64,000 nt of DNA from Prevotella ihumii (GCF_900155655.1 NZ_LT706987.1:1178701-1242700), one strand, 5' to 3'. Counted from the first letter of the stretch, positions 51,333 through 60,956 are shown. Translations and numbers: made by a program. The notes: generated by a model not told the origin, from the sequence alone.

Positions 51333-52403
51333 TTAGTGCTTAGCTTCAAATTCCTTCATTGTCTTAGCAAGTTCTTGGCAGCCTTCAACTGTCATAGCGT
51401 TGTAGCAGCTTGCACGGAAACCACCAACATCGCGGTGTCCCTTGATACCAACCATACCACGCTCTGTAGCGAACTTGAAGAACTCATCCTGAAGATCAGC
51501 GTACTCATCATTGAGAACAAAGCAGATGTTCATATATGAACGATCTTCTTCACACTTCACTGTACCACGGAACAACTTGTTGCGATCGATTTCACCGTAA
51601 ACAATTTCAGCACGTTGCTTAGCAAGCTTCTCCATAGCTTCAACACCACCTTGAGCCTTAACCCAACGGAGGTTTTCCATAGCTGTGTAGATTGGCACTA
51701 CAGGAGGAGTGTTGAACATAGAGCCCTTCTTCACGTGTGTGCGGTAATCCATCATTGTTGGGAGGTGACGCTCAACACGACCGAGAACTTCGTCCTTAAC
51801 GATAACGAATGTTACACCAGCCATAGAGAGGTTCTTCTGTGCACCACCATAAATACAGTCGTACTTAGCAACATCTACTGGACGGCTGAAAATATCAGAA
51901 GACATATCACCAATCATACGTACAGGTACGTCCAAATCCTTGTGCAACTCTGTTCCGTAAATGGTATTGTTGGTTGTTACGTGCAAGTAATCCAAGTCTG
52001 TTGGAACTTCGAAGTTCTTAGGAATATAGCAGAAGTTGTCGTCTGCAGAAGTAGCAACTTCTACAACTTCACCAAATGCCTTAGCTTCCTTCATTGCCTT
52101 TGTAGCCCAAACACCTGTATTCAAGTAACCAGCCTTCTTTACCAAGAAGTTCATTGCAACACGGCAGAACTCGAGCGATGCACCACCACCCAAGAAAAGA
52201 ACTGAATAGCCTTCAGGAACGTTCAATACTTCCTTAACCAAAGCCATAGCTTCATCTATAACTGGTTGGAAGTCCTTAGATCTATGGCTAATTTCAGCAA
52301 TAGAAAGACCGATACCGTTAAAGTCTAAGATAGCACTTGCTGTTTTCTCGATTACTTCGCGTGGAAGTATACATGGACCAGCGCCAAAATTGTACTTCTT
52401 CAT
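51333..52403 (-). CDS. serC: Phosphoserine aminotransferase
   Basis: 356 residues. It starts [20 protein letters not shown] and has [25 protein letters not shown] and [12 protein letters not shown], which includes the PLP-binding Lys. It makes phosphoserine from 3-phosphohydroxypyruvate and glutamate, the step after SerA. It is the first gene of the serC-serA-DUF1015-yigZ run, with a candidate promoter at 52487-52518. Phosphoserine is also a possible precursor for the PLP-fusion enzyme of the polysaccharide locus. Confidence 0.95.
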   Translation of the reverse strand: MKKYNFGAGPCILPREVIEKTASAILDFNGIGLSIAEISHRSKDFQPVIDEAMALVKEVLNVPEGYSVLFLGGGASLEFCRVAMNFLVKKAGYLNTGVWATKAMKEAKAFGEVVEVATSADDNFCYIPKNFEVPTDLDYLHVTTNNTIYGTELHKDLDVPVRMIGDMSSDIFSRPVDVAKYDCIYGGAQKNLSMAGVTFVIVKDEVLGRVERHLPTMMDYRTHVKKGSMFNTPPVVPIYTAMENLRWVKAQGGVEAMEKLAKQRAEIVYGEIDRNKLFRGTVKCEEDRSYMNICFVLNDEYADLQDEFFKFATERGMVGIKGHRDVGGFRASCYNAMTVEGCQELAKTMKEFEAKH

Positions 52404-52486
52404 GATGTCATTTAATTTTTTAAAGTTGAACTTATGTATTATTGTTATTAAATTTCAAAAGGTGTGTAACCACTTAGTACACGATG

Positions 52487-52518
52487 CGAAATTAGCCATT
52501 TTATTTGGATTGAGCAAA
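52487..52518 (-). promoter_or_regulatory. Candidate serC promoter
   Basis: On the minus strand TTTG (52515-52518), a 20-base spacer, then TAATTTCG (52487-52494), one mismatch from TAnnTTTG. The leader would be about 80 bases, long enough for regulation. Confidence 0.5.
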
Positions 52519-52610
52519 TATTTAAACATCTTTTTCAAAATAGTAATACCTACCGCAAAATAGCAAATATTTAGCGAAGTTTTAAAATAATCACCATTCT
52601 AACATAAATA

Positions 52611-53927
52611 TCATCTTACTTCCTCAAACACGGTGCTAATTCCTTTTATTTTCTCTCCTTTAGTTACTTTCAATATGTAAGAAATTTTGTTTCGTGCCAC
52701 AGCTACGTATGTAAAACGTGGCATCACATCTATCTTTCCTATCTCTGCTTGTTGCAAACCTGCTTTTTTACACAAAAAGCCTACTATATCGCCTTTCGAC
52801 AGCTTATCTTTCTTGCCTTTTCCGATATATAGCGTAGCCATACGAGGTTGTACTACAGCTGGCAATTGTTCGGGTATTTGATAGTTGTCAACAGTTTCTT
52901 TTACGTATTCAGGGATATGTTCTTCTGGCCCTAATACGAAGTATGATTTTCCTTCCTTATCCCAACGTGCTGTGCGCCCTACCCTATGCACGTATTCGTC
53001 TTCGTTTTCGGGCAAATGATAATGCACAATGTTATCAATATCAGGAATATCTAAGCCGCGTGCACCCAAGTTTGTACTTACCAAAATATTGGCAGAACCA
53101 TTTGAAAAACGATACAATGCAGCTTCGCGTTCCTTTTGTTCTAAGCCTCCGTGGAACATTGATAGCGTAAAGCCTTTACTTTTAAGATATTCAGCTGTAC
53201 GTACAACAGATTCACGATAGTTCAAAAACACTATACTACTTGTATTCCCAATAGAAAGCAAAAGCTCAGAAAGCGTACTCAACTTATCCTTCTCGGGACT
53301 ACGCACTTCATATAAATGAATTCTATCGGGTACTTGTTCTTCGTCTGAACGATAATCCACCTTTATGGTTCTACCCATATTGATGAATTTAGGAATAGAA
53401 TCAGACTCTGTAGCCGACAATAGCACACGTCTTTCAACATTAGGCAAACTATTGGCCAACTTTTCCATTTCGGCTTGAAAGCCCATTTCCAAGCACTTGT
53501 CAAACTCATCTATTATCAACCATTTTACGGTATTTGCAAGAATATTTCCCTTATCAAGATGATCATTTAATCGCCCTGGTGTGGCAAAAACTATTTGTGG
53601 ACGCACATCTCTTAGTGTTCTATGCTCGTCCATTGTTGGTCGACCACCATAAAGAGCCATTGCCCGAAGCCCGCATTTTAGGTCTTTTACGACATTAGCA
53701 GACTGTTGTGCCAACTCTCGCCCTGGAACGATTACAACGGCCTGCACCTCATCTGCCTCCACATTCAACAATTGAATAAGCGGTATCAAGTACGCATACG
53801 TCTTTCCTGAGCCTGTTGGAGACAATACAACAACATCTTTATTCGAACGCAAAACAGCTTCAGATGTAGCTTCTTGCATTGCATTGAGTTCTATCCCCAA
53901 CCGTGTAAGTATATCATTTATTTCCAT
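52611..53927 (-). CDS. DEAD-box-type helicase with DEFD motif and DbpA-like domain
   Basis: 438 residues. The core has VLSPTGSGKTYAYLIPLI, VPGRELAQQ, VFATPGRLND, IDEFDKCLEMGFQ, LLSATES and HRVGRTARW. Motif II is D-E-F-D rather than D-E-A-D. The C-terminal 75 residues (TLYIGKGKKDKLSKGDIVGF...) fit the DbpA RNA-binding domain, which recognises 23S rRNA, so a role in ribosome assembly is likely. The start overlaps the end of the upstream TPR gene by 14 bases, so it belongs to the gyrA-TPR operon. Confidence 0.88.
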   Translation of the reverse strand: MEINDILTRLGIELNAMQEATSEAVLRSNKDVVVLSPTGSGKTYAYLIPLIQLLNVEADEVQAVVIVPGRELAQQSANVVKDLKCGLRAMALYGGRPTMDEHRTLRDVRPQIVFATPGRLNDHLDKGNILANTVKWLIIDEFDKCLEMGFQAEMEKLANSLPNVERRVLLSATESDSIPKFINMGRTIKVDYRSDEEQVPDRIHLYEVRSPEKDKLSTLSELLLSIGNTSSIVFLNYRESVVRTAEYLKSKGFTLSMFHGGLEQKEREAALYRFSNGSANILVSTNLGARGLDIPDIDNIVHYHLPENEDEYVHRVGRTARWDKEGKSYFVLGPEEHIPEYVKETVDNYQIPEQLPAVVQPRMATLYIGKGKKDKLSKGDIVGFLCKKAGLQQAEIGKIDVMPRFTYVAVARNKISYILKVTKGEKIKGISTVFEEVR

Positions 53928-55113
53928 TTCGTATTCTATCTATTTCATCAAATTCTTTTCCCATATTCAAATTTAAGTAGATGGTATATAGCGGTGCCAA
54001 CCACTTATCTTTGTTTTGGGGCGTCAATTCTTTGTACCGTTCAAGATAAGGCATTGCCTTCTCGTATAGCTTATGTATCTTAGCTATCTTTGCACGTGTT
54101 TGTTGCACCTTAGCCAATTCGATAGCTTGATCAAAGTAAGATATACCTATATTATAATAAGCCTCTGCAAAATTGGGCTTTTCTTTCAATATATCCTCAC
54201 AAATCTTAATACTCTCGTCGTAACGTCCAAGATTTAATAAAGCTGTGCTCTTTGTAAAACGGAACATAATGCTTGTAGAATCGGCCTTTAAAGCTCTTTC
54301 CACTGTTTCCAATGCTTCCTCGTATCTTCCGTTTTTTGCATAATATTCTACCAATCGAGGGAAAAAGAAAGCAAAGTTAGGATACTCCTCAAACCCTTCT
54401 TTCAATGCGCTTATATATCTCGCTGTATCTTTGTTGATGAGGTAAGCTGTGGCTTCGTACTGTTTTACAAAGTGGTGCATAGACGTATCACGTTCGGCCA
54501 ATTCAGCATACTTCATTATCTTTTTAGGTTCGTTCAGTTTATACCCAACATACATAGCCCAATAAGCAGCGTGTGGCATCAATGGGTCGTTCTTTTCATA
54601 ATCGAATCCTTCAAACAAAGACGCCTTATCGCTAAGAATAAAACTATCGAAATATTCAAATGCTTTAGCATAATCTTTCTTCACCAAAAAGTAGTTTCCT
54701 CCATTAAATAAATTAGGACGAATAGCATTCAAATATTGGGCGTAACGCTCACGATACTTTGGCTTAATAGGTGTAGAAGTATAGAGTTTAGCATCAATAG
54801 AATCAAATCGCTCCATTGTTTCAAACATTCTCTTTGTTAGCGAAAAGAATGATGCAGTATCATACTTTTGCTTCAAATAAAGCTTTTCATTACCTTGCTC
54901 ATATTGTTTCATCATCGCATCGCAAAGTACCACCCAAGCTTTCATATTGTATTGATGCGTTGTGTCACTCAGCAATTCACGCATCGATTTCTCTGCCTTT
55001 GGTAAATCTTTACCTGCTTTAACCAAGTCTCGCGCTGCTGAGATTTGCTTTTTCTGTGCCCACCCTAACAGAGCGAAAGCACACATTAGATATAATATAA
55101 TGTAACGTTTCAA
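53914..55113 (-). CDS. Exported TPR protein, third of a paralogous trio
   Basis: 399 residues from a TTG start at 55113 (read as M-K-R-Y-I-I-L-Y-L-M-C); the first ATG, nine codons later, would lose the basic start of the signal peptide. The signal ends near ...GWAQ. TPR units include YAKAFEYFDSFI, RYEEALETVERAL and RYDESIKICEDIL. The end, KAMPYLERYKELTPQNKDKW, is related to the two upstream proteins. It starts 1 base after the stop of the previous gene. It is probably a periplasmic scaffold, function unknown. Confidence 0.75.
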   Translation of the reverse strand: MKRYIILYLMCAFALLGWAQKKQISAARDLVKAGKDLPKAEKSMRELLSDTTHQYNMKAWVVLCDAMMKQYEQGNEKLYLKQKYDTASFFSLTKRMFETMERFDSIDAKLYTSTPIKPKYRERYAQYLNAIRPNLFNGGNYFLVKKDYAKAFEYFDSFILSDKASLFEGFDYEKNDPLMPHAAYWAMYVGYKLNEPKKIMKYAELAERDTSMHHFVKQYEATAYLINKDTARYISALKEGFEEYPNFAFFFPRLVEYYAKNGRYEEALETVERALKADSTSIMFRFTKSTALLNLGRYDESIKICEDILKEKPNFAEAYYNIGISYFDQAIELAKVQQTRAKIAKIHKLYEKAMPYLERYKELTPQNKDKWLAPLYTIYLNLNMGKEFDEIDRIRNGNK

Positions 55114-55114
55114 T

Positions 55115-56227
55115 CTAATTCTTAAATTTATTGATTAGTAATTCTAATTCCTTTGCTTTTATTGTATCGCCCAACACTATATAATCCATATAAAGCGGTG
55201 TTACCCAGTCCACCTTATTGCGTCTTGGGTCTTTAGCTTTCACACGCTCCAAGTAGTTACGTGCATCGGCAAAGATAGTCATAAATTCGTTATCAGATGC
55301 CATTTCGCTTTTTTGTTTTCGTGCAAAGACATCATTGCGCACCAAGATACCTTTCATATTCATGCACACACCTATATTATATGCCACAGGAATACTGCTT
55401 GCATCAATCGCCTCAGCCACCTTATAAGCTTCTATGGCTTCGTCCCATCTTCCTGCTTGCGATGCAATTTCGCCTTTCAATATCCAAGGAACTATCGAAT
55501 TTGTGTTATTTACCAACTGATAGTCCACAAAGTTTTCAAGATTAAACTTATGCGATGGATTTTGATAAAATTTCATAATCCACGAGAAGTATTTCTCATT
55601 CGCGGGTTGTGTTTCATACAATTTTGAAACAACAGCTATATACTTCAACGAGTCGTCAGCAGTAGTCATCTGTTCACGCATACACTCCGCTTTCACCTCC
55701 GCAGCTTGTTGTGAAGTTTCTTCATACTGCATAGCCAAGTCGGCATAGCGGTCGGCATTCTCAAAATTTCTTATTTTTAAATAGTTAAAAGCCAAATAGT
55801 AGGCTGCAATACCGCTTTCATCACTAATCTCCGATACCAATTTATGATTGCGTATTGTAAGATATAATTCTAATGCATCAAAACCCTCTTGCCGTGTATA
55901 GCTACTTTTTGTTAAAAACAAACCTGCATCTATCAACATTGGATAAAGTGTGTGGAGACGCAAAAAATTTTCTTCCTCAAACCTAACTTTTACTTTACCT
56001 TTACGATTAGGCATTCGGTCGTATTCGTCACATTTAATCGACCAATTTACCCCATTCACAACTGCACGGTAAATGGTGAGCGAATCCCTATTCGTATTTA
56101 AGCGTACTTTATTAAAAGCCGCCTCGGCTTGATGATTTAATTTATCTGCGTTCTGCGCATTATCCTGTGCCTGAATAGCAATAATGTGAAATAGAAAAAC
56201 TATAAACCCTAAAAAAAACTTCCTCAT
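55115..56227 (-). CDS. Exported TPR protein, second of a paralogous trio
   Basis: 370 residues from the ATG at 56227 (MRKFFLGFIVFLFHIIAIQAQ), which has a good signal peptide; a TTG two codons earlier exists. CDEYDRMPNRKGKVKVRFEE corresponds to KYDNMPNGKGKIKPKF in the first protein, and TPR units such as RWDEAIEAYKVAEAID lie in the second half. The end, NYLERVKAKDPRRNKVDW, fits the same C-terminal pattern. It is encoded between the other two in the gyrA run. Confidence 0.75.
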   Translation of the reverse strand: MRKFFLGFIVFLFHIIAIQAQDNAQNADKLNHQAEAAFNKVRLNTNRDSLTIYRAVVNGVNWSIKCDEYDRMPNRKGKVKVRFEEENFLRLHTLYPMLIDAGLFLTKSSYTRQEGFDALELYLTIRNHKLVSEISDESGIAAYYLAFNYLKIRNFENADRYADLAMQYEETSQQAAEVKAECMREQMTTADDSLKYIAVVSKLYETQPANEKYFSWIMKFYQNPSHKFNLENFVDYQLVNNTNSIVPWILKGEIASQAGRWDEAIEAYKVAEAIDASSIPVAYNIGVCMNMKGILVRNDVFARKQKSEMASDNEFMTIFADARNYLERVKAKDPRRNKVDWVTPLYMDYIVLGDTIKAKELELLINKFKN

Positions 56228-56302
56228 TAGCAATTCTGCTTAGATAAAAATCCCCCTCTTTGACGGAAATTTAGCCAAAGAGGGGTAAAATAATCTCTAT
56301 TA

Positions 56303-57559
56303 TTAGTTCTGACCTGCGTCAGCAGCTGCAGCTGTTGTTTCAGGAGCATCAGCACCCTTAACAAAGTAGTAGCAACCATAAAGTGGATATGCCCAAAGGT
56401 TCTTGTTTTCCTTTGTAATATCCAACTTCTTAGCTGTTTCCAAGTAAGAGATAGCTTCGTTGTAAACCACATTGAACTGTTCTCTTGCTTCCTTTGTCAA
56501 GTTCTTCACTGCCATAACACGCTCTTGAGCCTTGTAGAACAAGCACTGACCAATAGAAGCATTGATAGCAATCTTTGCATTTTCGTCAGGAGCAATTGTC
56601 AAAGCCTTCTTCAAAGCATCAGCAGCTGCATCGTAGTTCTTCTTTTGACTCTCAAACTGACCTTTCATCACCAATGCGCCATAGCTATTAGGATTTTTTG
56701 CAAGCTGGTCTGCAATTACCTTTTCAGCCTTATCCATCATACCCAATGCGCTGTAAGTTGAGCTCAAAGAAGTAAGAATAGCTTCGTTTGATGGGTCTTC
56801 AGCATAGATAGCTTCGAGCTTCTTAGCATAAGCCAATGTATCTTCACGAGTCTGCAACTGTGAACCCAAGATAGCTAACTTCAAGTTTTGTGCATCCTTA
56901 GCACGTTCAGGGCTTTTCAAAGCATACTCAACAAACTTTTCTGCCTTTGGATACTCCTTAAATTGCAAAGCATAGATAGCTGCGAAGTAAGCTATTTCGT
57001 TCAAGTTCTGGTCTTTAGCTTTGTCAAAACTTGCAAACATAGGATAGTCAGCAGACTCTACGTATGTAGCCCAATACTTGTAAGCGTTTTGAATATCGTT
57101 TGCGCTCTGATAGAATACACCACCGTTAATCAAGTGACCACGAAGGTTGTACAACTGACCTACAACGTCAGCAAACTTAGGTTTTATTTTGCCCTTTCCG
57201 TTTGGCATATTGTCATACTTCACGAGTTCTGAACCTGCGCTGAATGCTTGTTCTACAGCTTGATAAAGTCCTTTTTCGTCAAATGGCTTTGAAGGTTCTT
57301 TACCCATTTGCTTTTGGGTTTCGTTTTCAAGCTGAATGCCCTGCTCATAGTTAACTTTCTTCATCGCCAACTCAAAAAGTCGGTTGTAAGCCTTTGCCTT
57401 TTCAGCGTTATTAGCAAGCTGAGATAGGTTTGACTGCAAAAGAGCTGAAGCCTCTGTGTAGTTTACAGCTTTCAAGATTGCCTTAAGCGGTTCGCTGTCG
57501 CCAGCAAATGCAGCCGATGTACTGAGTACCATCAATGCTGCGATAAACAATTTTTTCAT
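56303..57559 (-). CDS. Exported TPR protein, first of a paralogous trio
   Basis: 418 residues. Signal peptide MKKLFIAALMVLSTSAAFAG, then helical repeats: EYPKAEKFVEYALKSPERAK and KKNYDAAADALKKALTIAPD among others. It shares the PNGKGKIKPKF region with the second protein and C-terminal ETAKKLDITKENKNLWAYPLY with both others. The end is Ala/Gly-rich. It lies 67 bases after gyrA and probably shares its transcript. The family recurs near gyrA in Bacteroidetes, from memory. The function is unknown. Confidence 0.78.
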   Translation of the reverse strand: MKKLFIAALMVLSTSAAFAGDSEPLKAILKAVNYTEASALLQSNLSQLANNAEKAKAYNRLFELAMKKVNYEQGIQLENETQKQMGKEPSKPFDEKGLYQAVEQAFSAGSELVKYDNMPNGKGKIKPKFADVVGQLYNLRGHLINGGVFYQSANDIQNAYKYWATYVESADYPMFASFDKAKDQNLNEIAYFAAIYALQFKEYPKAEKFVEYALKSPERAKDAQNLKLAILGSQLQTREDTLAYAKKLEAIYAEDPSNEAILTSLSSTYSALGMMDKAEKVIADQLAKNPNSYGALVMKGQFESQKKNYDAAADALKKALTIAPDENAKIAINASIGQCLFYKAQERVMAVKNLTKEAREQFNVVYNEAISYLETAKKLDITKENKNLWAYPLYGCYYFVKGADAPETTAAAADAGQN

Positions 57560-57626
57560 TTTCAGTTATGTTTAAAATTTATAATCTACATTTTTTTAAT
57601 TGCTGTCTTATGTAGTTAAAAACAAT

Positions 57627-60200
57627 TTACTCAAACTCTACAGCTGGAGAGTTTTCTGCATTATTGCCTTCAGACTGATCGTCTTGTGGTTCATTGCCTT
57701 CGACATCGTCTGCTAATTCGTCTTCGTTCTCCTCCAAACTTGCTGCTTGAACCTTGCAAACCGATGCAATAACATCGTTCTTCTTAGCAAGATTGATGAG
57801 GCGAACACCTTGAGTAGCACGACCCATTACACGACATTCTGATACAGCCAAACGAATTACGATACCACTTTGATTGATAATCATAAGGTCGTTATCGTCT
57901 GTTACGTTCTTGATGGCAACCAATTTACCTGTCTTTTCAGTAATATTGAGGGTCTTCACACCCTTACCGCCACGATTGGTCAAGCGATAGTCTTCCACCA
58001 ACGAGCGTTTTCCGTAGCCCTCTTCGGCAACAACCATAACTGTTTCGGTTGCAGCATCGTTTACAGCCACCATACCTACAACACCGTCTTCGCCATCGTC
58101 ATCAAGACGCATACCACGAACACCCGTTGAAACACGTCCCATAGTACGAACTGCATCTTCGTGGAAACGACAAGCACGACCATTGCGATTGGCAATAATC
58201 AACTCGTTCTTACCATTGGTTAAACGAACATCTACTACCTCATCGCCTTCGTTAATATTGATAGCAATAACACCATTAGCACGTGGGCGAGAGTATGCAC
58301 GGAGCGAAGTCTTCTTCACCAAACCTTGCTTAGTTACAAACACTACAAAGTGGCGATCGAGGAAGTCCTCATCTTCCAAGCCTTGAATACGGAGGAATGC
58401 ATTTACGCTATCGTCAGGATCGAGTGCCAACATATTTTGTATAGCACGTCCCTTAGCGTTCTTGTCGCCTTCTGGTATATCGTAACACTTCATCCAGAAA
58501 CAACGTCCCTTCTTTGTGAAGAACAACATTGTTTGGTGCATTGTAGCAGGATAGATAAACTCTGTAAAGTCTTTATCACGTGTGCGAGCCCCCTTAGAGC
58601 CTACGCCACCACGAGCCTGTTCCTTAAAGTCGGTCAACGGGGTGCGCTTAATATAGCCAAGGTGACTAATTGTAATTACAACAGGGTCGTTAGGATAGAA
58701 ATCTTCTGCATTAAATTCGTGTTCGTCAGGAATAATTTCTGTACGGCGTTCATCACCATATTTCTCCTTCACCTCTTGCAATTCAGCCTTCATTACTTCC
58801 TTGCAACGCTCTGGATTATCAAGAATTTCCTGCAAATCTTTAATGGTCTGCATCAATTCTTCGTACTCTGCGTGCAACTGATCCATACGCAAACCCGTCA
58901 ACTGTGAAAGGCGCATATCTACAATTGCCTTCGACTGCAATTCGTCAAGTTCGAAACGCTTTTCCAAGTTGGTTTGTGCTTCGGCAGGGGTCTTGCTTGC
59001 ACGGATAATACGTACTACCTCGTCAATGTTATCGCAAGCTATGATAAGTCCTTCTAAGATGTGCGCACGTTCTTGTGCCTTACGCAAGTCGAACTGAGTA
59101 CGACGAATGGTTACATCGTGACGATGCTCCACAAAATACTTGATGCACTCTTGAAGGCTAAGCAAGCGTGGACGACCATTAACCAAAGCAATGCAATTCA
59201 CTGAGAATGAACTTTGCAAAGCTGTCATCTTAAACAACTTATTCAAGATGATATTGGCATTAGCATCGCGCTTTACATCTACCACGATACGCATACCCTG
59301 TCTACCTGTTTCATCGTTCACATTAGAAATACCCTCAAGGCGTCCTTCCTTTACAAGGTCTGCAATATATTCTATCAATTGTTGCTTGTTCACCCCATAA
59401 GGGATTTCGGTAACAACAATCTTATCGTGTGTTTCGCCACTTTCTATCTCAGCCCTCGCACGCATTACCACACGTCCACGACCTGTTTCGTAAGCGTCTT
59501 TCACACCTTGAAGGCCATATATATATGCACCTGTTGGGAAGTCGGGAGCAGGGATATACTGCATCAACTGTTCAACAGTGATTTCAGGATTGTCAATATA
59601 AGCACAACAACCATCAATTACTTCACTCAAATTGTGTGTAGGCATATTGGTAGCCATACCCACAGCAATACCATTACCACCATTTACCAAGAGGTTTGGA
59701 ATTTTGGTAGGCATCACAGCAGGCTCTTTCAATGTATCATCGAAGTTGCTTACCATATCTACGGTTTCTTTCTCGATGTCGTCCATTACGTGCTCACCCA
59801 TCTTAGCTAAGCGGCACTCGGTGTAACGCATCGCAGCTGGAGAGTCGCCATCAACCGAACCGAAGTTACCCTGACCGTCAACAAGCTTATAACGCATATT
59901 CCATTCCTGTCCCATACGCACCAATGCGCCATAAACAGAAGAGTCGCCGTGTGGGTGATACTTACCCAATACTTCACCAACGACACGTGCACACTTCTTA
60001 TAAGGCTGGTTGCTAAAGTTACCAATACCACGCATACCGAAAAGAATACGGCGATGAACAGGTTTGAAACCATCACGAACATCAGGAAGCGCACGAGCCA
60101 CGATTACCGACATAGAATAGTCGATATACGAGCTCTTCATCTCTTCCTCGATGTTGATTTTTAAGATACGGTCTTGATCAATTGTCTGATTTTCGTCCAT
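57627..60200 (-). CDS. gyrA: DNA gyrase subunit A
   Basis: 857 residues. Gyrase introduces negative supercoils using ATP; the A subunit cuts DNA. The catalytic Tyr is Y126 in AAMRYTECRLAKM, preceded by GDSSVYGALVRMGQEW (85-100), the quinolone-interaction helix. There E. coli Ser83 is conserved as S87, but the position of E. coli Asp87 is Gly (G91). The GyrA-box appears as QARGGVGSKG in the C-terminal domain, followed by the beta-propeller. The C-terminus is a long acidic tail. It is the first gene of a run with three TPR proteins and a helicase. Confidence 0.97.
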   Translation of the reverse strand: MDENQTIDQDRILKINIEEEMKSSYIDYSMSVIVARALPDVRDGFKPVHRRILFGMRGIGNFSNQPYKKCARVVGEVLGKYHPHGDSSVYGALVRMGQEWNMRYKLVDGQGNFGSVDGDSPAAMRYTECRLAKMGEHVMDDIEKETVDMVSNFDDTLKEPAVMPTKIPNLLVNGGNGIAVGMATNMPTHNLSEVIDGCCAYIDNPEITVEQLMQYIPAPDFPTGAYIYGLQGVKDAYETGRGRVVMRARAEIESGETHDKIVVTEIPYGVNKQQLIEYIADLVKEGRLEGISNVNDETGRQGMRIVVDVKRDANANIILNKLFKMTALQSSFSVNCIALVNGRPRLLSLQECIKYFVEHRHDVTIRRTQFDLRKAQERAHILEGLIIACDNIDEVVRIIRASKTPAEAQTNLEKRFELDELQSKAIVDMRLSQLTGLRMDQLHAEYEELMQTIKDLQEILDNPERCKEVMKAELQEVKEKYGDERRTEIIPDEHEFNAEDFYPNDPVVITISHLGYIKRTPLTDFKEQARGGVGSKGARTRDKDFTEFIYPATMHQTMLFFTKKGRCFWMKCYDIPEGDKNAKGRAIQNMLALDPDDSVNAFLRIQGLEDEDFLDRHFVVFVTKQGLVKKTSLRAYSRPRANGVIAININEGDEVVDVRLTNGKNELIIANRNGRACRFHEDAVRTMGRVSTGVRGMRLDDDGEDGVVGMVAVNDAATETVMVVAEEGYGKRSLVEDYRLTNRGGKGVKTLNITEKTGKLVAIKNVTDDNDLMIINQSGIVIRLAVSECRVMGRATQGVRLINLAKKNDVIASVCKVQAASLEENEDELADDVEGNEPQDDQSEGNNAENSPAVEFE

Positions 60201-60278
60201 TATATTTTGTATAATTTTAAATTTTCACCTCACTTACCCACAACCTAAAAACGCTTCAAAATTGCTTATAATGCCTTT

Positions 60279-60366
60279 TATTTTCGTTTTAAGCCGTTTT
60301 AAGGGTATTTCAAGGGTGTAAAATTACAAAATAAAATCCACAACCAAACAGCTTAAAACGAAAATA
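60279..60366. promoter_or_regulatory. 16-bp inverted repeat around the gyrA promoter candidate
   Basis: TATTTTCGTTTTAAGC (60279-60294) and its perfect reverse complement GCTTAAAACGAAAATA (60351-60366) are 56 bases apart. Between them, on the minus strand, lies TTTG (60345-60348), 18 bases, TAATTTTA (60319-60326), a one-mismatch promoter. The arrangement would allow a looping regulator or a DNA structure that depends on supercoiling. Confidence 0.55.
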
Positions 60367-60480
60367 TACACGTTTTTAAGGTTTATTATAGAGCACTTCT
60401 AAAATTAAAATAGAGATATACCATTCTTCCGCTCATATAACAAATAGCGTGCCAAAAAGTAAGTAAGGTAGTTGTGATTT

Positions 60481-60547
60481 AACATTTGGATTAGCAAAAT
60501 AGAGATAGTTAATATTTCCAATATTTTACTCTAAATATCCAAATGTT
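60481..60547. repeat. 11-bp inverted repeat
   Basis: AACATTTGGAT (60481-60491) and ATCCAAATGTT (60537-60547), a perfect inverted pair 45 bases apart, in the gyrA/yhcH spacer. Function unknown. Confidence 0.45.
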
Positions 60548-60561
60548 GATATTTTAGAAAT

Positions 60562-60643
60562 CAAAGTTCAACTTTAACAATGCAAGACATATATGTTTGA
60601 GGCGGTCAGAGTTGAACTTTCATCGTCTCAAAGTTCAACTTTG
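60562..60643. repeat. Palindrome cluster 3
   Basis: CAAAGTTCAACTTTA (60562-60576), ACATATATGT in AGACATATATGTTTGA (palindrome 60587-60596), AGAGTTGAACTTT (60608-60620) and CAAAGTTCAACTTTG (60629-60643). The unit types are those of clusters 1 and 2, but here three of the four are AAGTTCAACTT-type and one is ACATATATGT-type. Confidence 0.7.
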
Positions 60644-60948
60644 ATGGCTTAAACATCATCAAAGGAGACTTTTCTTGTCCTACTATTCGTTTTTATAGTT
60701 TTATGTTTACGCTAATAGAAGTACTAACCTTTGCACATTTCGATAAATATTTCTATTTCTCGCTATATATCAAGCATTTACCCTTGCACACAAATTTAGC
60801 TGCTATTTGTGCAGAAAGGTACTATCGAACGTAAATACGAGAATTATAGAGGGTGAAATTAACATACCGAACAGCAAATGAGGAAAAGGAGAAGAAATAA
60901 GACGAAATATTCGTTGTACTAAAAAGAGGATAGTAAAACTAAAAGGTG

Positions 60949-60956
60949 TACCTTTG
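60949..60956 (+). promoter_or_regulatory. Candidate -7 box for yhcH
   Basis: TACCTTTG, an exact TAnnTTTG match, 51 bases before the ATG at 61008. No clear -33 element. Confidence 0.4.

Noticed and set aside
59214..59810. 198-residue ORF on the plus strand
   Set aside because: It is antisense to gyrA, and no domain is recognisable.
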